The position numbers and the translations under genes are program-made. The notes under the pieces were generated by a model that worked only from the letters and a program-made list of their open reading frames with translations, made no database searches and was not told the DNA's origin. Of a stretch of DNA of 34,928 nucleotides, positions 1 to 9,217 are shown piece by piece. The stretch's first letter is position 1, and the number at the start of each line of letters is the position of its first letter. Origin of the DNA: Desulfovibrio oxyclinae DSM 11498 (lineage in GTDB: Bacteria; Desulfobacterota; Desulfovibrionia; Desulfovibrionales; Desulfovibrionaceae); assembly GCF_000375485.1 (NCBI RefSeq), contig NZ_AQXE01000008.1, forward strand, positions 103,757 through 138,684, read 5' to 3'.

Positions 1-402
1 CAGTCTGCCCGCGATGTGTCGCTGGGAGACGTGCGCAAGTTCGTGCGAGATGACCGCGGCGAGTTCCGATTCGGTGGACACGCTTTCGATGAGTCCGGTG
101 AACGTGTAGATGTAGCCGCCCGGAATGGCGAAGGCGTTCAGGGACGGATTGCGGATCACCCGGCTCTTGATCTTGAACGGGATTGGATCCTTGGCTTCGA
201 CGATGCGGTTGACGATGTTCTCCACGAAATCGGTGACCGCGGGATCGTCGAGGACATGCATCTCGTTGTGGATCTTCTGGTCGAATTCCCGTCCGATCTC
301 TTTTTCCTTGGAGATGGTCAGGGTTTCGCCGAAAAGGGCGAATGCCCGGGCCGGAGTGAGCAGCATCGCGAGCAGCGTTATTATGGTGACCGTCTTTTTC
401 AT
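1..402 (-). CDS. M48-family metalloprotease, N-terminal part (truncated by window edge)
   Basis: The first 134 codons read from position 402 down to the window edge, so the C-terminus is missing. The protein opens with a signal peptide (MKKTVTIITL, then a hydrophobic stretch ending near Ala-22), which predicts export to the periplasm. The zinc-binding HExxH motif is visible at residues 120-124 (HELAH), followed by VSQRH, as in M48 proteases of the BepA/YfgC/LoiP type that work in outer-membrane protein quality control. The segment NAFAIPGGYIY just before it is also typical of that family. The start is supported by a GGAGAG ribosome-binding site a few bases upstream. The rho terminator lies between this gene and rho, so it is probably transcribed on its own. 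The family call is firm; the exact member (BepA-like with TPR repeats, or shorter) cannot be settled without the C-terminus. Confidence 0.88.
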   Translation of the reverse strand, partial: MKKTVTIITLLAMLLTPARAFALFGETLTISKEKEIGREFDQKIHNEMHVLDDPAVTDFVENIVNRIVEAKDPIPFKIKSRVIRNPSLNAFAIPGGYIYTFTGLIESVSTESELAAVISHELAHVSQRHIAGRL

Positions 403-466
403 GGTCTCTCCGTGAGTTTCTGCATCACTGTAAGCATCCGGGCAACCTCGGGCAAGCCACAAAGAA

Positions 467-497
467 AAAAGGATACGAGGCTGCCTCGTATCCTTTT
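467..497 (-). terminator. Intrinsic terminator of rho
   Basis: A perfect 10-bp inverted repeat (GGATACGAGG / CCTCGTATCC, 3-base loop) spans 471-493. On the minus strand it is followed by a run of T (plus-strand A at 465-470). It lies 26 bases past the rho stop codon and before the M48 protease start. Confidence 0.9.
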
Positions 498-522
498 GGT
501 TTCGTCGGGTGTCGCCGCGAGG

Positions 523-1824
<1,302 letters not shown>

Positions 1825-2125
1825 GGTCTACTGGCGTTGCGTGTAAGAAAACAGTTCTGCCAACCTGAGGCTGACAGCTGCATGCCTGCATCATTGTATC
1901 TCGACCCCGCTGAGGCGGGGGTGTCTGCAAGAGCGTGTATCTATCGGAGGGGCCGGAAAACCGGCCGGATTGTCATCGGCGGGGGACCGGGTCGGTGGGA
2001 CGTGTCTCCTGTGTCTTCTTCAAGGGGGAGTTGCGTTGCCAGCGAGCACCTGTCGGCGAATTAACGCCTGCCGATGCAGAGGTCTTCTGTGCACCTACCC
2101 GAAAGCGTACCGGATGACAAGTCGT
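1825..2125 (-). promoter_or_regulatory. Gene-free rho leader, C-rich in the rho transcript
   Basis: About 300 bases separate the CarD-family stop from the rho start, and I see no gene in them. On the plus strand, 1941-2000 holds 28 G and 14 C by hand count, so rho-sense RNA would have twice as much C as G, as a Rho-utilisation (rut) region does. E. coli rho is known to be autoregulated in its leader; that this leader works the same way is inference. A GC hairpin at 1905-1920 has no T-run on the minus strand and is not a clear terminator. Confidence 0.4.
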
Positions 2126-2653
2126 TTACGAAGGCTCTTCGTCATTTTCGTCATCCGTTCGAATGACATCGGCGAACATCTCGTGAATGTCGTCCTTGAT
2201 CTCTTCCTGATCGCGGTCGAGCGAATAAGCCAGCTCCATGGAAACCAGCCCCATGGCCTGTTCAAGAAGTCTGCGCTCACCAAAGGAAAGTTCCTTGTCA
2301 CGGCCGATGAGGAACAGCTCCTTGAGGACGTAAGCCACGTCTTCGAGGTCGCCACTCTTGAGTTTTTCGGAGTACTCGCGGTAGCGTCTGTTCCAGTTCT
2401 GGCCGGTGTATCCCGTGAATTCGGAGCGGTCCTTGAGAGATTCGAAGATCTCCTGTCCCACACGCAGACTGCTGACGGCCCGGAGACCGACGTTCTCTGC
2501 ATTGATGACAGGCACCATGAGCGTGACGTTGTTGCTCAGGATGCGAACGATATATAACTCGGCGGTAGCACCGCCGATTTCCTGCGTTTCGATACGCTCT
2601 ACCTTTCCAACACCTTGGGAAGGATATACGACCAAGTCATTTAACTTGAACAC
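2126..2653 (-). CDS. CarD-family transcriptional regulator
   Basis: A 175-residue protein of the CarD/CdnL family, which binds the RNA polymerase beta subunit through an N-terminal Tudor-like domain and stabilises open promoter complexes. The N-terminus reads MFKLNDLVVYPSQGVGKVE, the typical CarD/TRCF RNA-polymerase interaction module; the rest is the helical C-terminal domain (LKSGDLEDVAYVLKELF, LSFGERRLLEQA). I choose the GTG start at 2651-2653 because AAGGAG lies about nine bases upstream and homologues begin here. A reading frame continues upstream to 2737 but that extension is not CarD-like. The very acidic C-terminus (DDENDEEPS) is notable. It sits between pth and rho on the same strand, 49 bases downstream of the pth stop. 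Confidence 0.92.
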   Translation of the reverse strand: MFKLNDLVVYPSQGVGKVERIETQEIGGATAELYIVRILSNNVTLMVPVINAENVGLRAVSSLRVGQEIFESLKDRSEFTGYTGQNWNRRYREYSEKLKSGDLEDVAYVLKELFLIGRDKELSFGERRLLEQAMGLVSMELAYSLDRDQEEIKDDIHEMFADVIRTDDENDEEPS

Positions 2654-2702
2654 TGGAAGGGGACTCCTTGGTTGCTCTCTGCCGGAAGCGGCAAAGTACA
2701 CT

Positions 2703-3350
2703 TTACCCCATTTGCCGCCCGGAGTCCATGACCTCATTGTCGGATTCGCTATCAGGCCGGAATCGATGCAGGAATTGCTGGGCCATGCCGTGTCCTCGGC
2801 GCAGGTACAGATCCAGCCCCTTGAGGGTGGCTTTCACGGTCTCATCCACGGTTTCTGCGCTTTCTTGCGGAAAATCGTCCAGAACCCAGCCGCTGACATC
2901 CGGACGTTCGGACGGTGGGCGGCCGATGCCGAGCCTGATGCGCCAGAAATCGGGAGTGTTCAGACGCTGCTGAATATCTTCCAGTCCGTTGTGGCCGTTG
3001 TTGCCACCGCCCTTTTTGAGCTTGATGCGACCAAGCGGCAGGTCCAGCTCGTCGTGCATGACCACGACGTTCTCGGCGCTTATGCCGTGACGCCCGCAGA
3101 TTCGGCCAACAGCCTTGCCGGAGAGGTTCATGTAGGTCATCGGCTTGCAGAAAAAGCACGGTTTGCCGCCGTAAGCGGCTTTCCAGAGCTCGTAGTCGCC
3201 GGACTCGTCGAGCTTTTTCAGGCGCATGCTTTTGCGTGTCTCACCAAGCGCAAGCAGGGCGTCCACAACCATGAAGCCGAAGTTATGGCGGGTATGTTCG
3301 TATTTCGGACCCGGGTTGCCGAGCCCGACGATGAGCGTGTCGGAATCCAT
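2703..3350 (-). CDS. pth: Peptidyl-tRNA hydrolase
   Basis: A 215-residue cytoplasmic esterase that frees tRNA from peptidyl-tRNA released by stalled ribosomes. The family signature GLGNPG is at residues 9-14 (Asn-12 equivalent to E. coli Asn-10). The catalytic His-22 lies in TRHNFGF, Asp-100 in HDELDLPLG, and Asn-121 in GGNNGHNGL. It is slightly longer than E. coli Pth (194 residues) because of a charged C-terminal tail. It follows rplY, as in many bacteria, but a strong terminator sits between them, so pth depends on readthrough or a promoter in the 72-base gap. The ribosome-binding site is weak. Confidence 0.97.
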   Translation of the reverse strand: MDSDTLIVGLGNPGPKYEHTRHNFGFMVVDALLALGETRKSMRLKKLDESGDYELWKAAYGGKPCFFCKPMTYMNLSGKAVGRICGRHGISAENVVVMHDELDLPLGRIKLKKGGGNNGHNGLEDIQQRLNTPDFWRIRLGIGRPPSERPDVSGWVLDDFPQESAETVDETVKATLKGLDLYLRRGHGMAQQFLHRFRPDSESDNEVMDSGRQMG

Positions 3351-3364
3351 GTGGTCTGCCTATC

Positions 3365-3400
3365 AAAAAAGGCCCCGGACCGCATCAACGATCCGGGGCC
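3365..3400 (-). terminator. Intrinsic terminator of rplY
   Basis: The inverted repeat GGCCCCGGA / TCCGGGGCC spans 3371-3400 and is followed on the minus strand by six T (plus A at 3365-3370). It lies in the 72-base gap between rplY and pth. Confidence 0.9.
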
Positions 3401-3422
3401 GTATGGTTTCGGCTGGGAAGGG

Positions 3423-4076
3423 TTATTCGGAGGCCTCTTCGCCGGCTTCCTCTTCACTCTCTTCCTGTTCGGCGTCGAGTTCTTCCAGCTCGTCCTCAAC
3501 GCCGCTTGCGGCGCCCTTGGCGAGGATGGTCAGAATGGCGAAGTTATCGTCAAACTGCGGGCTGACGCCTTCGGGCATGGGCACGTCTTCGATGTGGACG
3601 CGAGCATTGATGCCCAGCTTGGTGATGTCGATGGGGATGCTGACGGGAATGTCGCTGGGCAGGGCGATGATTTCGCACTGTTCGCGGTACTGTTCCAGAC
3701 GACCACCGGCCTTGACGCCCTTGGCGGTACCTTCGAGCTTGAAGGGCACGGTGACCTTGAGGGGCTTTTCCATGTCCACGCCGAAGAAGTCAACGTGAAT
3801 GGGCAGCGGTTTGACCGGATCGTATTTCATGCGCCAGATGAGCGAAGTGATCTTTTCGACCTTGCCGTCGCGCTCCAGTTCGAGGTCCAGCAGCTGGGTG
3901 TTGCGCAGCTTTGCGTAGGCCTTCTGCAGCGGAGCGTAGGGAACCTTCACCGGGATGTTGACGCCCTTCTGGTTGTAGAAGACGCCGGGAACGAAGCCGC
4001 TGCTGCGCAGACGGCGGTTGGGTCCCTTGCCGGTTTCCTTGCGCTCGAAAACTTTGACGGTGATGCGATCGGACAT
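3423..4076 (-). CDS. rplY: Large-subunit ribosomal protein L25, long Ctc/TL5 form
   Basis: A 217-residue 5S-rRNA-binding protein of the 50S subunit. Residues 1-95 are the L25 domain (RKETGKGPNRRLRSSGFVPG and the following barrel strands); residues 96-190 are the second, Ctc/TL5-type beta domain, ending in the FDDNFAILTILA region. The last 25 residues are almost all Glu, Asp and Ala, an acidic tail common in this form. The start is well supported by GAAGGAG nine bases upstream. It is followed by a strong terminator and lies 68 bases after prs, the order expected for prs-rplY-pth. Confidence 0.96.
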   Translation of the reverse strand: MSDRITVKVFERKETGKGPNRRLRSSGFVPGVFYNQKGVNIPVKVPYAPLQKAYAKLRNTQLLDLELERDGKVEKITSLIWRMKYDPVKPLPIHVDFFGVDMEKPLKVTVPFKLEGTAKGVKAGGRLEQYREQCEIIALPSDIPVSIPIDITKLGINARVHIEDVPMPEGVSPQFDDNFAILTILAKGAASGVEDELEELDAEQEESEEEAGEEASE

Positions 4077-4144
4077 TTAGTTTCTCCTTCAGTACGCCGT
4101 GGCCGTCCCCCATGGACGGACGGGCGCGGCCCTAAGGGCCGTAG

Positions 4145-5083
4145 TTATACGAAAAGAACGCTCACCGACGATTCGGTATGAACGTTGTTGATGGCTTTGG
4201 CGAGCAGGCTGGCAACGGAAAGCTGCTTGATCTTGCTGCACTGCTTCTTGGTTTCGTCCAGCGGAATGGTGTCGGTGACGACCACCTGAGAGAAGACGGA
4301 CTCCTCAAGGCGCTGGATGGCCGGGCCCGAAAGGACCGGATGGGTCACGCAGGCCATGACGTCCTTGGCGCCGTTCTCGCGCAGGACATTGGCGGCCGCA
4401 CACATGGTGCCGGCGGTGTCGATCATGTCATCAATGACCACGGCCACCTTGTCGGTGACGTCGCCGATGATGTGCATGGCCTGAGCCTGGTTGGGCGCGT
4501 CGCGGCGCTTGTCCACGATGGCCAGCGATGCGCCGAGGCGTTTGGCGTAGGCGCGGGCGCGCTCCACTCCGCCGGCATCCGGAGAGATGATGACGAAGTC
4601 CTCGTCCATCTCCTTGAGGTGCTCAAGCAGAACCGGTGCGGCGTAAAGATTGTCCACCGGGCAGTTGAAGAAGCCCTGAATCTGACCTGCGTGCAGGTCA
4701 ACGGTCACGAGGCGCTGCATGCCTGCGGTGGAAAGGATGTCCGCCACCAGCTTGGCACTGATGGGGGCGCGGGGGACGACCTTGCGGTCCTGACGGGAGT
4801 ACCCGTAGTAGGGAACCACCGCGGTGACCCGGGAGGCGCTGGCGCGCTTGAGCGCGTCGAGCATCAGGCAGAGTTCCATGAGGTGGTAGTTGACCGGGGA
4901 GCAGATGGGCTGGACAACGAACACGTCGTCGCCGCGGACGTTTTCCCCGATTTCGATGCGAATCTCACCGTCGCTGAAGGTTTCCCGCAGTGCGGGAGAC
5001 AGCTTGCAGCCGAGATGCTCGCAGATGGCCTCTGCAAGCTTGGTGTTGGCGGATCCGCTGATGATTTTCAATTCGCCGTGCAT
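4145..5083 (-). CDS. prs: Ribose-phosphate pyrophosphokinase (PRPP synthetase)
   Basis: A 312-residue enzyme that makes PRPP from ribose 5-phosphate and ATP for purine, pyrimidine, His, Trp and NAD synthesis. Visible motifs are the flexible-loop sequence [17 protein letters not shown] and the PRPP-binding loop [13 protein letters not shown], plus the N-terminal [16 protein letters not shown] place the start at the ATG at 5081-5083, preceded by AGGGGG. The frame stays open further upstream into the tRNA-Gln gene, but that extension is not protein. The gene follows tRNA-Gln by 27 bases and is probably co-transcribed with ispE and the tRNA. The last residues (ESSVSVLFV) match the usual C-terminus. 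Confidence 0.97.
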   Translation of the reverse strand: MHGELKIISGSANTKLAEAICEHLGCKLSPALRETFSDGEIRIEIGENVRGDDVFVVQPICSPVNYHLMELCLMLDALKRASASRVTAVVPYYGYSRQDRKVVPRAPISAKLVADILSTAGMQRLVTVDLHAGQIQGFFNCPVDNLYAAPVLLEHLKEMDEDFVIISPDAGGVERARAYAKRLGASLAIVDKRRDAPNQAQAMHIIGDVTDKVAVVIDDMIDTAGTMCAAANVLRENGAKDVMACVTHPVLSGPAIQRLEESVFSQVVVTDTIPLDETKKQCSKIKQLSVASLLAKAINNVHTESSVSVLFV

Positions 5084-5110
5084 GGACTTTCGCCCCCTGA
5101 AAGAAATTAT

Positions 5111-5185
5111 GGCTGGGATGGCAGGACTCGAACCTGCGAATGACGGGACCAAAACCCGTTGCCTTGCCAACTTGGCTACACCCCA
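5111..5185 (-). tRNA. tRNA-Gln (anticodon TTG)
   Basis: A 75-base cloverleaf on the minus strand beginning TGGGGTGTAGCC and ending CATCCCAGCCA, so the CCA end is encoded. The acceptor stem TGGGGTG/CATCCCA has one G-U pair. The anticodon stem ACGGG/CCCGT encloses the loop TTTTGGT, giving anticodon TTG (Gln, CAA). The T-arm reads GCAGGTTCGAATCCTGC. The gene lies 7 bases from the ispE stop and 27 bases before prs, so it is probably cut from an ispE-tRNA-prs transcript. Confidence 0.97.
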
Positions 5186-5192
5186 GTATTGA

Positions 5193-6053
5193 TCAGAGCA
5201 TGTTTTCCCACACGCCGCAGCCCTTGGCCCGGGCGAGTTCTGCCGCCCGTTTCATGGCTTTCTCGGTTCGGAAAAGTGCGAATACGCTGGAACCCGAACC
5301 ACTCATGGCTGCCGCGCGGGCACCCTCGCGAAAGAATAATTCCTTGATTTTCCGGATAGCTGGATGCGCCCGGAAAACCGGCTCCTCAAAGTCGTTGGCA
5401 ACAATGAGGTGCGCCGCGGGAGTCGAGTTCTTATTATCGTCATTTGCGCTTGTCAAGGGCTGGCCGGTTTTCCTTTTCGCAGGCAGGCAGGTGCGGTCCC
5501 ATTCTCCGTAGGCCCAGCCGGTATTCACGTGAATACCGGGGTTGGCGACAAGCAGGTAGGTCCCGGAAAGGTCGGTTTCGGCTTTTGTCAGCCGTTCGCC
5601 GATGCCCTCGGCCCATGCGGGCACCCCGTCAAGAAAGAAGGGGACGTCCGCGCCGAGCCGGGTCGCGACCCGGTGCAGCCTGTCCTCGCCGAGGCCGTTG
5701 TTCTGTGCGTTCTGCTCCAGCCAGCGCAGCAGGGCGGCCGCGTCCGTGCTGCCACCGCCGAGTCCGGCTCCCATGGGAATACCTTTGTTCAGCGTGACGT
5801 GCATGGCGGGCGCCGGTCCTCCTGCCTCGCCGTAAGCTGCCCATGCGCGGTGCACGAGGTTGTCCGGCCCTTCGATGTCCTCATGCCCTGGGCAGCTCAG
5901 GGAGAATTCGGCGGCGGGCTCAATGCGCAATTCGTCGCACGGCAGCGGCACTGGCAGAAACAGCGTGCGGAGTTCGTGATATCCGTCCTCGCGCAGGTCC
6001 AGCAGTTCAAGGGTCAGGTTGACCTTGCACGGGGCAGTGAGGGTGACGTTCAT
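5193..6053 (-). CDS. ispE: 4-diphosphocytidyl-2-C-methyl-D-erythritol kinase
   Basis: A 286-residue GHMP-family kinase that phosphorylates CDP-methylerythritol at the 2-hydroxyl in the MEP (non-mevalonate) isoprenoid pathway. The N-terminus [14 protein letters not shown] with Lys-10 and [10 protein letters not shown] is diagnostic. The ATP-binding GHMP motif [17 protein letters not shown] is at about residues 93-109, the acidic catalytic segment [11 protein letters not shown] follows, and the C-terminal [12 protein letters not shown] motif is present. No ribosome-binding site is visible: the T-run of the upstream protease terminator ends about seven bases before the ATG. Transcription must start inside the protease gene or read through. 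It continues into tRNA-Gln and prs. Confidence 0.96.
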   Translation of the reverse strand: MNVTLTAPCKVNLTLELLDLREDGYHELRTLFLPVPLPCDELRIEPAAEFSLSCPGHEDIEGPDNLVHRAWAAYGEAGGPAPAMHVTLNKGIPMGAGLGGGSTDAAALLRWLEQNAQNNGLGEDRLHRVATRLGADVPFFLDGVPAWAEGIGERLTKAETDLSGTYLLVANPGIHVNTGWAYGEWDRTCLPAKRKTGQPLTSANDDNKNSTPAAHLIVANDFEEPVFRAHPAIRKIKELFFREGARAAAMSGSGSSVFALFRTEKAMKRAAELARAKGCGVWENML

Positions 6054-6059
6054 GGCATG

Positions 6060-6089
6060 AAAAAAGGGAGGGACCCGGAGGCCCCTCCC
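6060..6089 (-). terminator. Intrinsic terminator of the DegP-type protease gene
   Basis: The inverted repeat GGGAGGG / CCCTCCC at 6066-6089 is followed by six T on the minus strand. It sits between the protease stop (6098) and the ispE start (6053), unusually close to the latter. Confidence 0.88.
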
Positions 6090-6097
6090 TGTGTCGG

Positions 6098-7522
6098 TTA
6101 TTCGTCGAAGGGGATGGAGACGAAGATGGTGCGGCCCTGACGCTTGACGAAGAGCATGATCGCGCCGCGGTCCTGTGCTTCCTCAAGGGCACCGCGCAGA
6201 TCGCTCACGCTGTTCATGTCTTCCTGGTTGGCCTGAAGGATCACGTCGCCCTGACGCAGGCCGTTGCGCTGTGCCGGGGAGTTGGCGGTGACGCCTGTGA
6301 TGACGAGTCCCATGGGGCTTTCCAGTCCGAGGGCGCGGGCTTCCTGCTCCGTGGTCACCGGGCGCAGGGTGATGCCCAGTTCGCCGGACTTTTCGTCCTT
6401 GGGCGGGCGGGTGCCTTCGGGACCGGCCTTCTTGGCCTGATCGGAACGATCGCCGAGCACCACGGTTCGCTTGATGGTCTCGCCGTTTCGCCACAGCTTG
6501 AGGTGAGCCTTCTCACCGGGCTTGAGGCCTGCGATCTTGCGCAGCAGGTCGTTGTTGTCCTCGACCGGCTGGCCGTTCACGCCGATGATGACGTCGCCCT
6601 GCTTAACTCCGGCCTTTCCAGCCGGATCTTCGGGGAAGACCTGCGCCACGAGTGCGCCCATGGGCTTTTCCAGTCCGAGCGCCTTGGCATCGGTCTCGGA
6701 AAGGCCGCGGATGCTCACGCCGAGCCAGCCGCGCTTGATGGACTTGCCGCTCTTGAGCTGGGCGATGATGTCGGAGGCCATGTTGGCCGGGATGGCGAAG
6801 CCGAGCCCCTCACCGGAGGGAATGATGGCGGTGTTGATGCCGATGACCCGTCCGTTGAGGTCCACGAGCGGTCCGCCTGAGTTGCCGGGGTTGATGCTGG
6901 CGTCGGTCTGCAGGAAGTCGTCGAACGGTCCTGCGCCGAGGATTCTGCCCTTGGCGCTGATGATTCCCTGCGTCACGGTATGGCCGAGGCCGAACGGGTT
7001 GCCGATGGCCAGCACCCAGTCGCCCACTTGGGCCGTGTCGGAGTCGCCGAAGGCCAGAACCGGCAGCTTGCGGTCCGCCTCGATCTTGAGCAGAGCGAGG
7101 TCGGTTTCGGGGTCTCCGCCTACGACGTCCGCTTCATATTCCTTTCTTTCTCCCTGTAGGCGCACGGTCACCTTGTCCGCGTTCTGGATGACGTGGTTGT
7201 TGGTGACGACGTATCCGTCAGGGGAGATGATGAATCCTGAGCCGAGAGAACTCTGTTTTCGGGGCTGATTGGGCATTTGGCCGCCGAAAAAGCGATCGAA
7301 GAACTCGCGGAAAGGATGTCCTTCAGGCAGTTGTTCCTGATTGAAGAACTGTTGCATCTGGCCGCCGCTGCTCGTGCTTTCCGTGCTGATGTTTACCACA
7401 GCACGTCCCGCCGAGGCGGCGAGGTCGGTAAAGACGGGCAGTGTCGCCTTGGCCAGCGCCAGAGCGGGCATGGCCATGATGATTACCGCGGCAAGCGCCA
7501 GCGGCTGGAGTTTGCGAATCAT
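6098..7522 (-). CDS. Do/DegP-family periplasmic serine protease
   Basis: A 474-residue HtrA-type protease-chaperone for misfolded envelope proteins. A signal peptide (residues 1-24, cleavage near ALA-KA) directs it to the periplasm. The trypsin-like domain shows the full triad: His-110 (VVTNNHVI), Asp-141 (DPETDLALL) and Ser-215 (GNSGGP). Two PDZ domains follow, at about 245-360 (GWLGVSIRGLSE, GVKQGDVIIGVNGQPV) and 375-470 (LGITLRPVT, GLRQGDVILQAN). Length and layout match DegP/DegQ/MucD; I cannot separate these. The start is supported by AGGAGG six bases upstream and a clear promoter before it. A strong terminator follows the gene. Confidence 0.95.
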   Translation of the reverse strand: MIRKLQPLALAAVIIMAMPALALAKATLPVFTDLAASAGRAVVNISTESTSSGGQMQQFFNQEQLPEGHPFREFFDRFFGGQMPNQPRKQSSLGSGFIISPDGYVVTNNHVIQNADKVTVRLQGERKEYEADVVGGDPETDLALLKIEADRKLPVLAFGDSDTAQVGDWVLAIGNPFGLGHTVTQGIISAKGRILGAGPFDDFLQTDASINPGNSGGPLVDLNGRVIGINTAIIPSGEGLGFAIPANMASDIIAQLKSGKSIKRGWLGVSIRGLSETDAKALGLEKPMGALVAQVFPEDPAGKAGVKQGDVIIGVNGQPVEDNNDLLRKIAGLKPGEKAHLKLWRNGETIKRTVVLGDRSDQAKKAGPEGTRPPKDEKSGELGITLRPVTTEQEARALGLESPMGLVITGVTANSPAQRNGLRQGDVILQANQEDMNSVSDLRGALEEAQDRGAIMLFVKRQGRTIFVSIPFDE

Positions 7523-7579
7523 GAAGTCCTCCTGAACTACTTGAAAACGGTAGAAAGGGCATTGCTACCCTGATCAGAC

Positions 7580-7607
7580 AGTATAAGCCGTCGCTCGCAT
7601 TTGTAAA
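7580..7607 (-). promoter_or_regulatory. Sigma-70-type promoter for the DegP-type protease gene
   Basis: Reading the minus strand, -35 TTTACA (7602-7607) and -10 TATACT (7580-7585) are separated by 16 bases. Transcription would start about 50 bases before the ATG at 7522, whose ribosome-binding site AGGAGG is at 7528-7533. I see no heat-shock or RpoE-type motif. Confidence 0.6.
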
Positions 7608-7659
7608 TAGGTGCGGCGGTATTGATTGCGTCTGTCCGGCGCGGCGGACTGCATTACGG

Positions 7660-8814
7660 CTAGACAGCTCTGCCCCTGCGCATGATTCTGAAAAGGAACA
7701 GGAAGGGGATCAGTGCGCCCGCCACACCGGCGGCAGAGATGAACATCGGCTTGGAATCCCAAGGGATTGTAATGATTTCCATGGCGATGGCACCGACGAT
7801 GAAAAAGAAGAAGGTGATGACCGAGGCCGCGGTGCCGGTGTCGGTGTTGACCTGCTCCAGAATCACGTGGTTGCTCAGGGGCCTGCTCAGGCCGAGGAAG
7901 AACGTATATCCGAACATGGGCATCGCGAAGCTTGCGGCCGTATCGCCCACGGAAAGATAGATGGCTGCGGCGGACAGGATCATGCCGGTGAAGGACATGA
8001 TCAGCAACTGTTTGGAGTCGAAGGTTACGCAGAGCCTTGAGCAGAGGAAGGAGCCGAGCATCAGCGCCAGCGCGTTGAAGGCAAAGTAGAGGCCGTAGGT
8101 CTGCTCGCTCATGCCGAAACTGCCGATGTAAATCTCTGCGGAGCCGCCAATGAAGCAGAAGAAGGCGAATCCGGCCATGGAAAAGGCAATGGAGTAGCCC
8201 ATGAACGCGCCGTTGCGCGCGAGCCTGCCGTATCGCCGCATGGCTTCTCCCACGCCGCCGGTGCCCATTTCCTCCAGCGGTTCCTTGAGCCGGAGCGAGC
8301 CGATGAGCGCGGGAAGGGCCAGTATGGACTGGGAAATGAATATACCGCGCCATGAAACGAATTCCAGCAACAGGGCGCCGAGTGTCGGGGCCACCATGGG
8401 GCACAGGGGCACGATGACGCCGATATAGGCCAGCAGCTTCTTGCGCTTATCGCCTTCGTACAGATCCTTGACCAGCGCCAGCGCCACCGAGGAGGCGGCG
8501 GCCGCGCCCATGGCCTGCACCGCGCGGGCGAGCACGAGTATCGTGATTCCGGGTGAGACTGCGCACAACAGGCTGCCCCCTATATAAAGGGATATGCCTC
8601 CGAGCAACACCGGGCGCCGGCCGTGGCGGTCGGAGAGCGGGCCGTGGATGAGCAGGAACAGGCTGAATGTCACGAAGAACGAGACCAGTGACAGGTTCGC
8701 CTGCGCAGGCGAAATGCCCCACGTGTCGCACAGTGTGGGCAATGCGGGCAGATACATGTCCGTGGAGAGCGCGGGAAAAGCCGCGAGAAGCATGATGAGA
8801 ATAAAATGGTGCAT
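7660..8814 (-). CDS. MFS drug exporter, Bcr/CflA type
   Basis: A 384-residue inner-membrane proton-driven exporter of the DHA1 group. About 12 hydrophobic helices are visible. The MFS motif A, GPLSDRHGRRPVLLGG, lies between helices 2 and 3 (about residues 58-73), and the first helix ends STDMYLPALP, characteristic of Bcr/CflA proteins that export bicyclomycin, chloramphenicol or sulfonamides. I chose the ATG at 8812-8814 because the first helix begins right after it. A TTG-initiated frame reaches 8925 but adds a polar stretch not expected in the family. The ribosome-binding site is weak either way. The gene lies alone between the protease promoter and tRNA-Arg. The substrate cannot be read from sequence. 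Confidence 0.85.
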   Translation of the reverse strand: MHHFILIMLLAAFPALSTDMYLPALPTLCDTWGISPAQANLSLVSFFVTFSLFLLIHGPLSDRHGRRPVLLGGISLYIGGSLLCAVSPGITILVLARAVQAMGAAAASSVALALVKDLYEGDKRKKLLAYIGVIVPLCPMVAPTLGALLLEFVSWRGIFISQSILALPALIGSLRLKEPLEEMGTGGVGEAMRRYGRLARNGAFMGYSIAFSMAGFAFFCFIGGSAEIYIGSFGMSEQTYGLYFAFNALALMLGSFLCSRLCVTFDSKQLLIMSFTGMILSAAAIYLSVGDTAASFAMPMFGYTFFLGLSRPLSNHVILEQVNTDTGTAASVITFFFFIVGAIAMEIITIPWDSKPMFISAAGVAGALIPFLFLFRIMRRGRAV

Positions 8815-9010
8815 AATCTGTTTTTCGCTGAACTGAGCTATCGACCCGATCCGGGCCTTGGGAAGCCGTTTGGCCTCAAGATGGTTGAGAGCGCAACTTG
8901 TATGCCTCTGCGTCGGCATCGTCAACCGGCAAGACGTGAATTGCGGGAATCTGTTGGGTGACGGGCTCTGGCAGGCAGCGACATTGTATCGCTTTCATTC
9001 GGGAAAAGGC

Positions 9011-9039
9011 TTGACCATGGAAACGAGCATGTATATCAA
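9011..9039 (+). promoter_or_regulatory. Putative tRNA-Arg promoter
   Basis: -35 TTGACC (9011-9016) and -10 TATCAA (9034-9039) are 17 bases apart, 14 bases before the mature tRNA 5' end. The -35 is good and the -10 is weaker. Confidence 0.5.
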
Positions 9040-9053
9040 AACCCACACCACGT

Positions 9054-9130
9054 GCCCCCGTAGCTCAGTAGGATAGAGCACAGGATTCCTAATCCTGGTG
9101 CCGCGTGTTCGAATCGCGCCGGGGGCACCA
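9054..9130 (+). tRNA. tRNA-Arg (anticodon CCT), target of islet integration
   Basis: A 77-base tRNA with acceptor stem GCCCCCG/CGGGGGC and encoded CCA. The anticodon stem CAGGA/TCCTG encloses TTCCTAA, so the anticodon is CCT (9088-9090, reading AGG). The last 48 bases recur as a fragment at 10772-10819, showing that a mobile element used this gene as its attachment site. The gene stays intact because the element supplied a matching 3' end. Confidence 0.97.
9083..9130 (+). repeat. Left direct repeat (attL) within tRNA-Arg
   Basis: The 48 bases from the anticodon stem to the CCA end are repeated at 10772-10819 with a single mismatch. Confidence 0.9.
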
Positions 9131-9140
9131 CAATGAAGAC

Positions 9141-9170
9141 AACCCGCTTTCCCTTGGAGAGCGGGTTTTT
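9141..9170 (+). terminator. Intrinsic terminator after tRNA-Arg (islet-derived)
   Basis: An interrupted stem, ACCCGCT-T-TCC with GGA-G-AGCGGGT, is followed by TTTTT at 9166-9170. It is located just inside the islet. Confidence 0.85.
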
Positions 9171-9194
9171 CGCTTTGTGTGTCAGTTTAAACGT

Positions 9195-9217
9195 AAAAGC
9201 CGGTTTACCGGCTTTTT
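9195..9217 (-). terminator. Bidirectional terminator at the end of the islet membrane gene
   Basis: AAAAGCCGG / CCGGCTTTT with a TTTA loop (9195-9216). The TAA stop of the membrane protein (9216-9218) overlaps it. The flanking A and T runs allow it to act on both strands. Confidence 0.8.

Noticed and set aside
1905..1920. GC hairpin as terminator of the CarD-family gene
   Set aside because: No T-run follows it on the minus strand, and it lies more than 200 bases past the stop.
2654..2737. Longer start of the CarD-family gene
   Set aside because: The GTG at 2653 has AAGGAG at the right distance, and CarD proteins begin there.
5084..5170. N-terminal extension of prs reaching into the tRNA
   Set aside because: The added residues are translated tRNA sequence; homologues start at [10 protein letters not shown], and a ribosome-binding site precedes that ATG.
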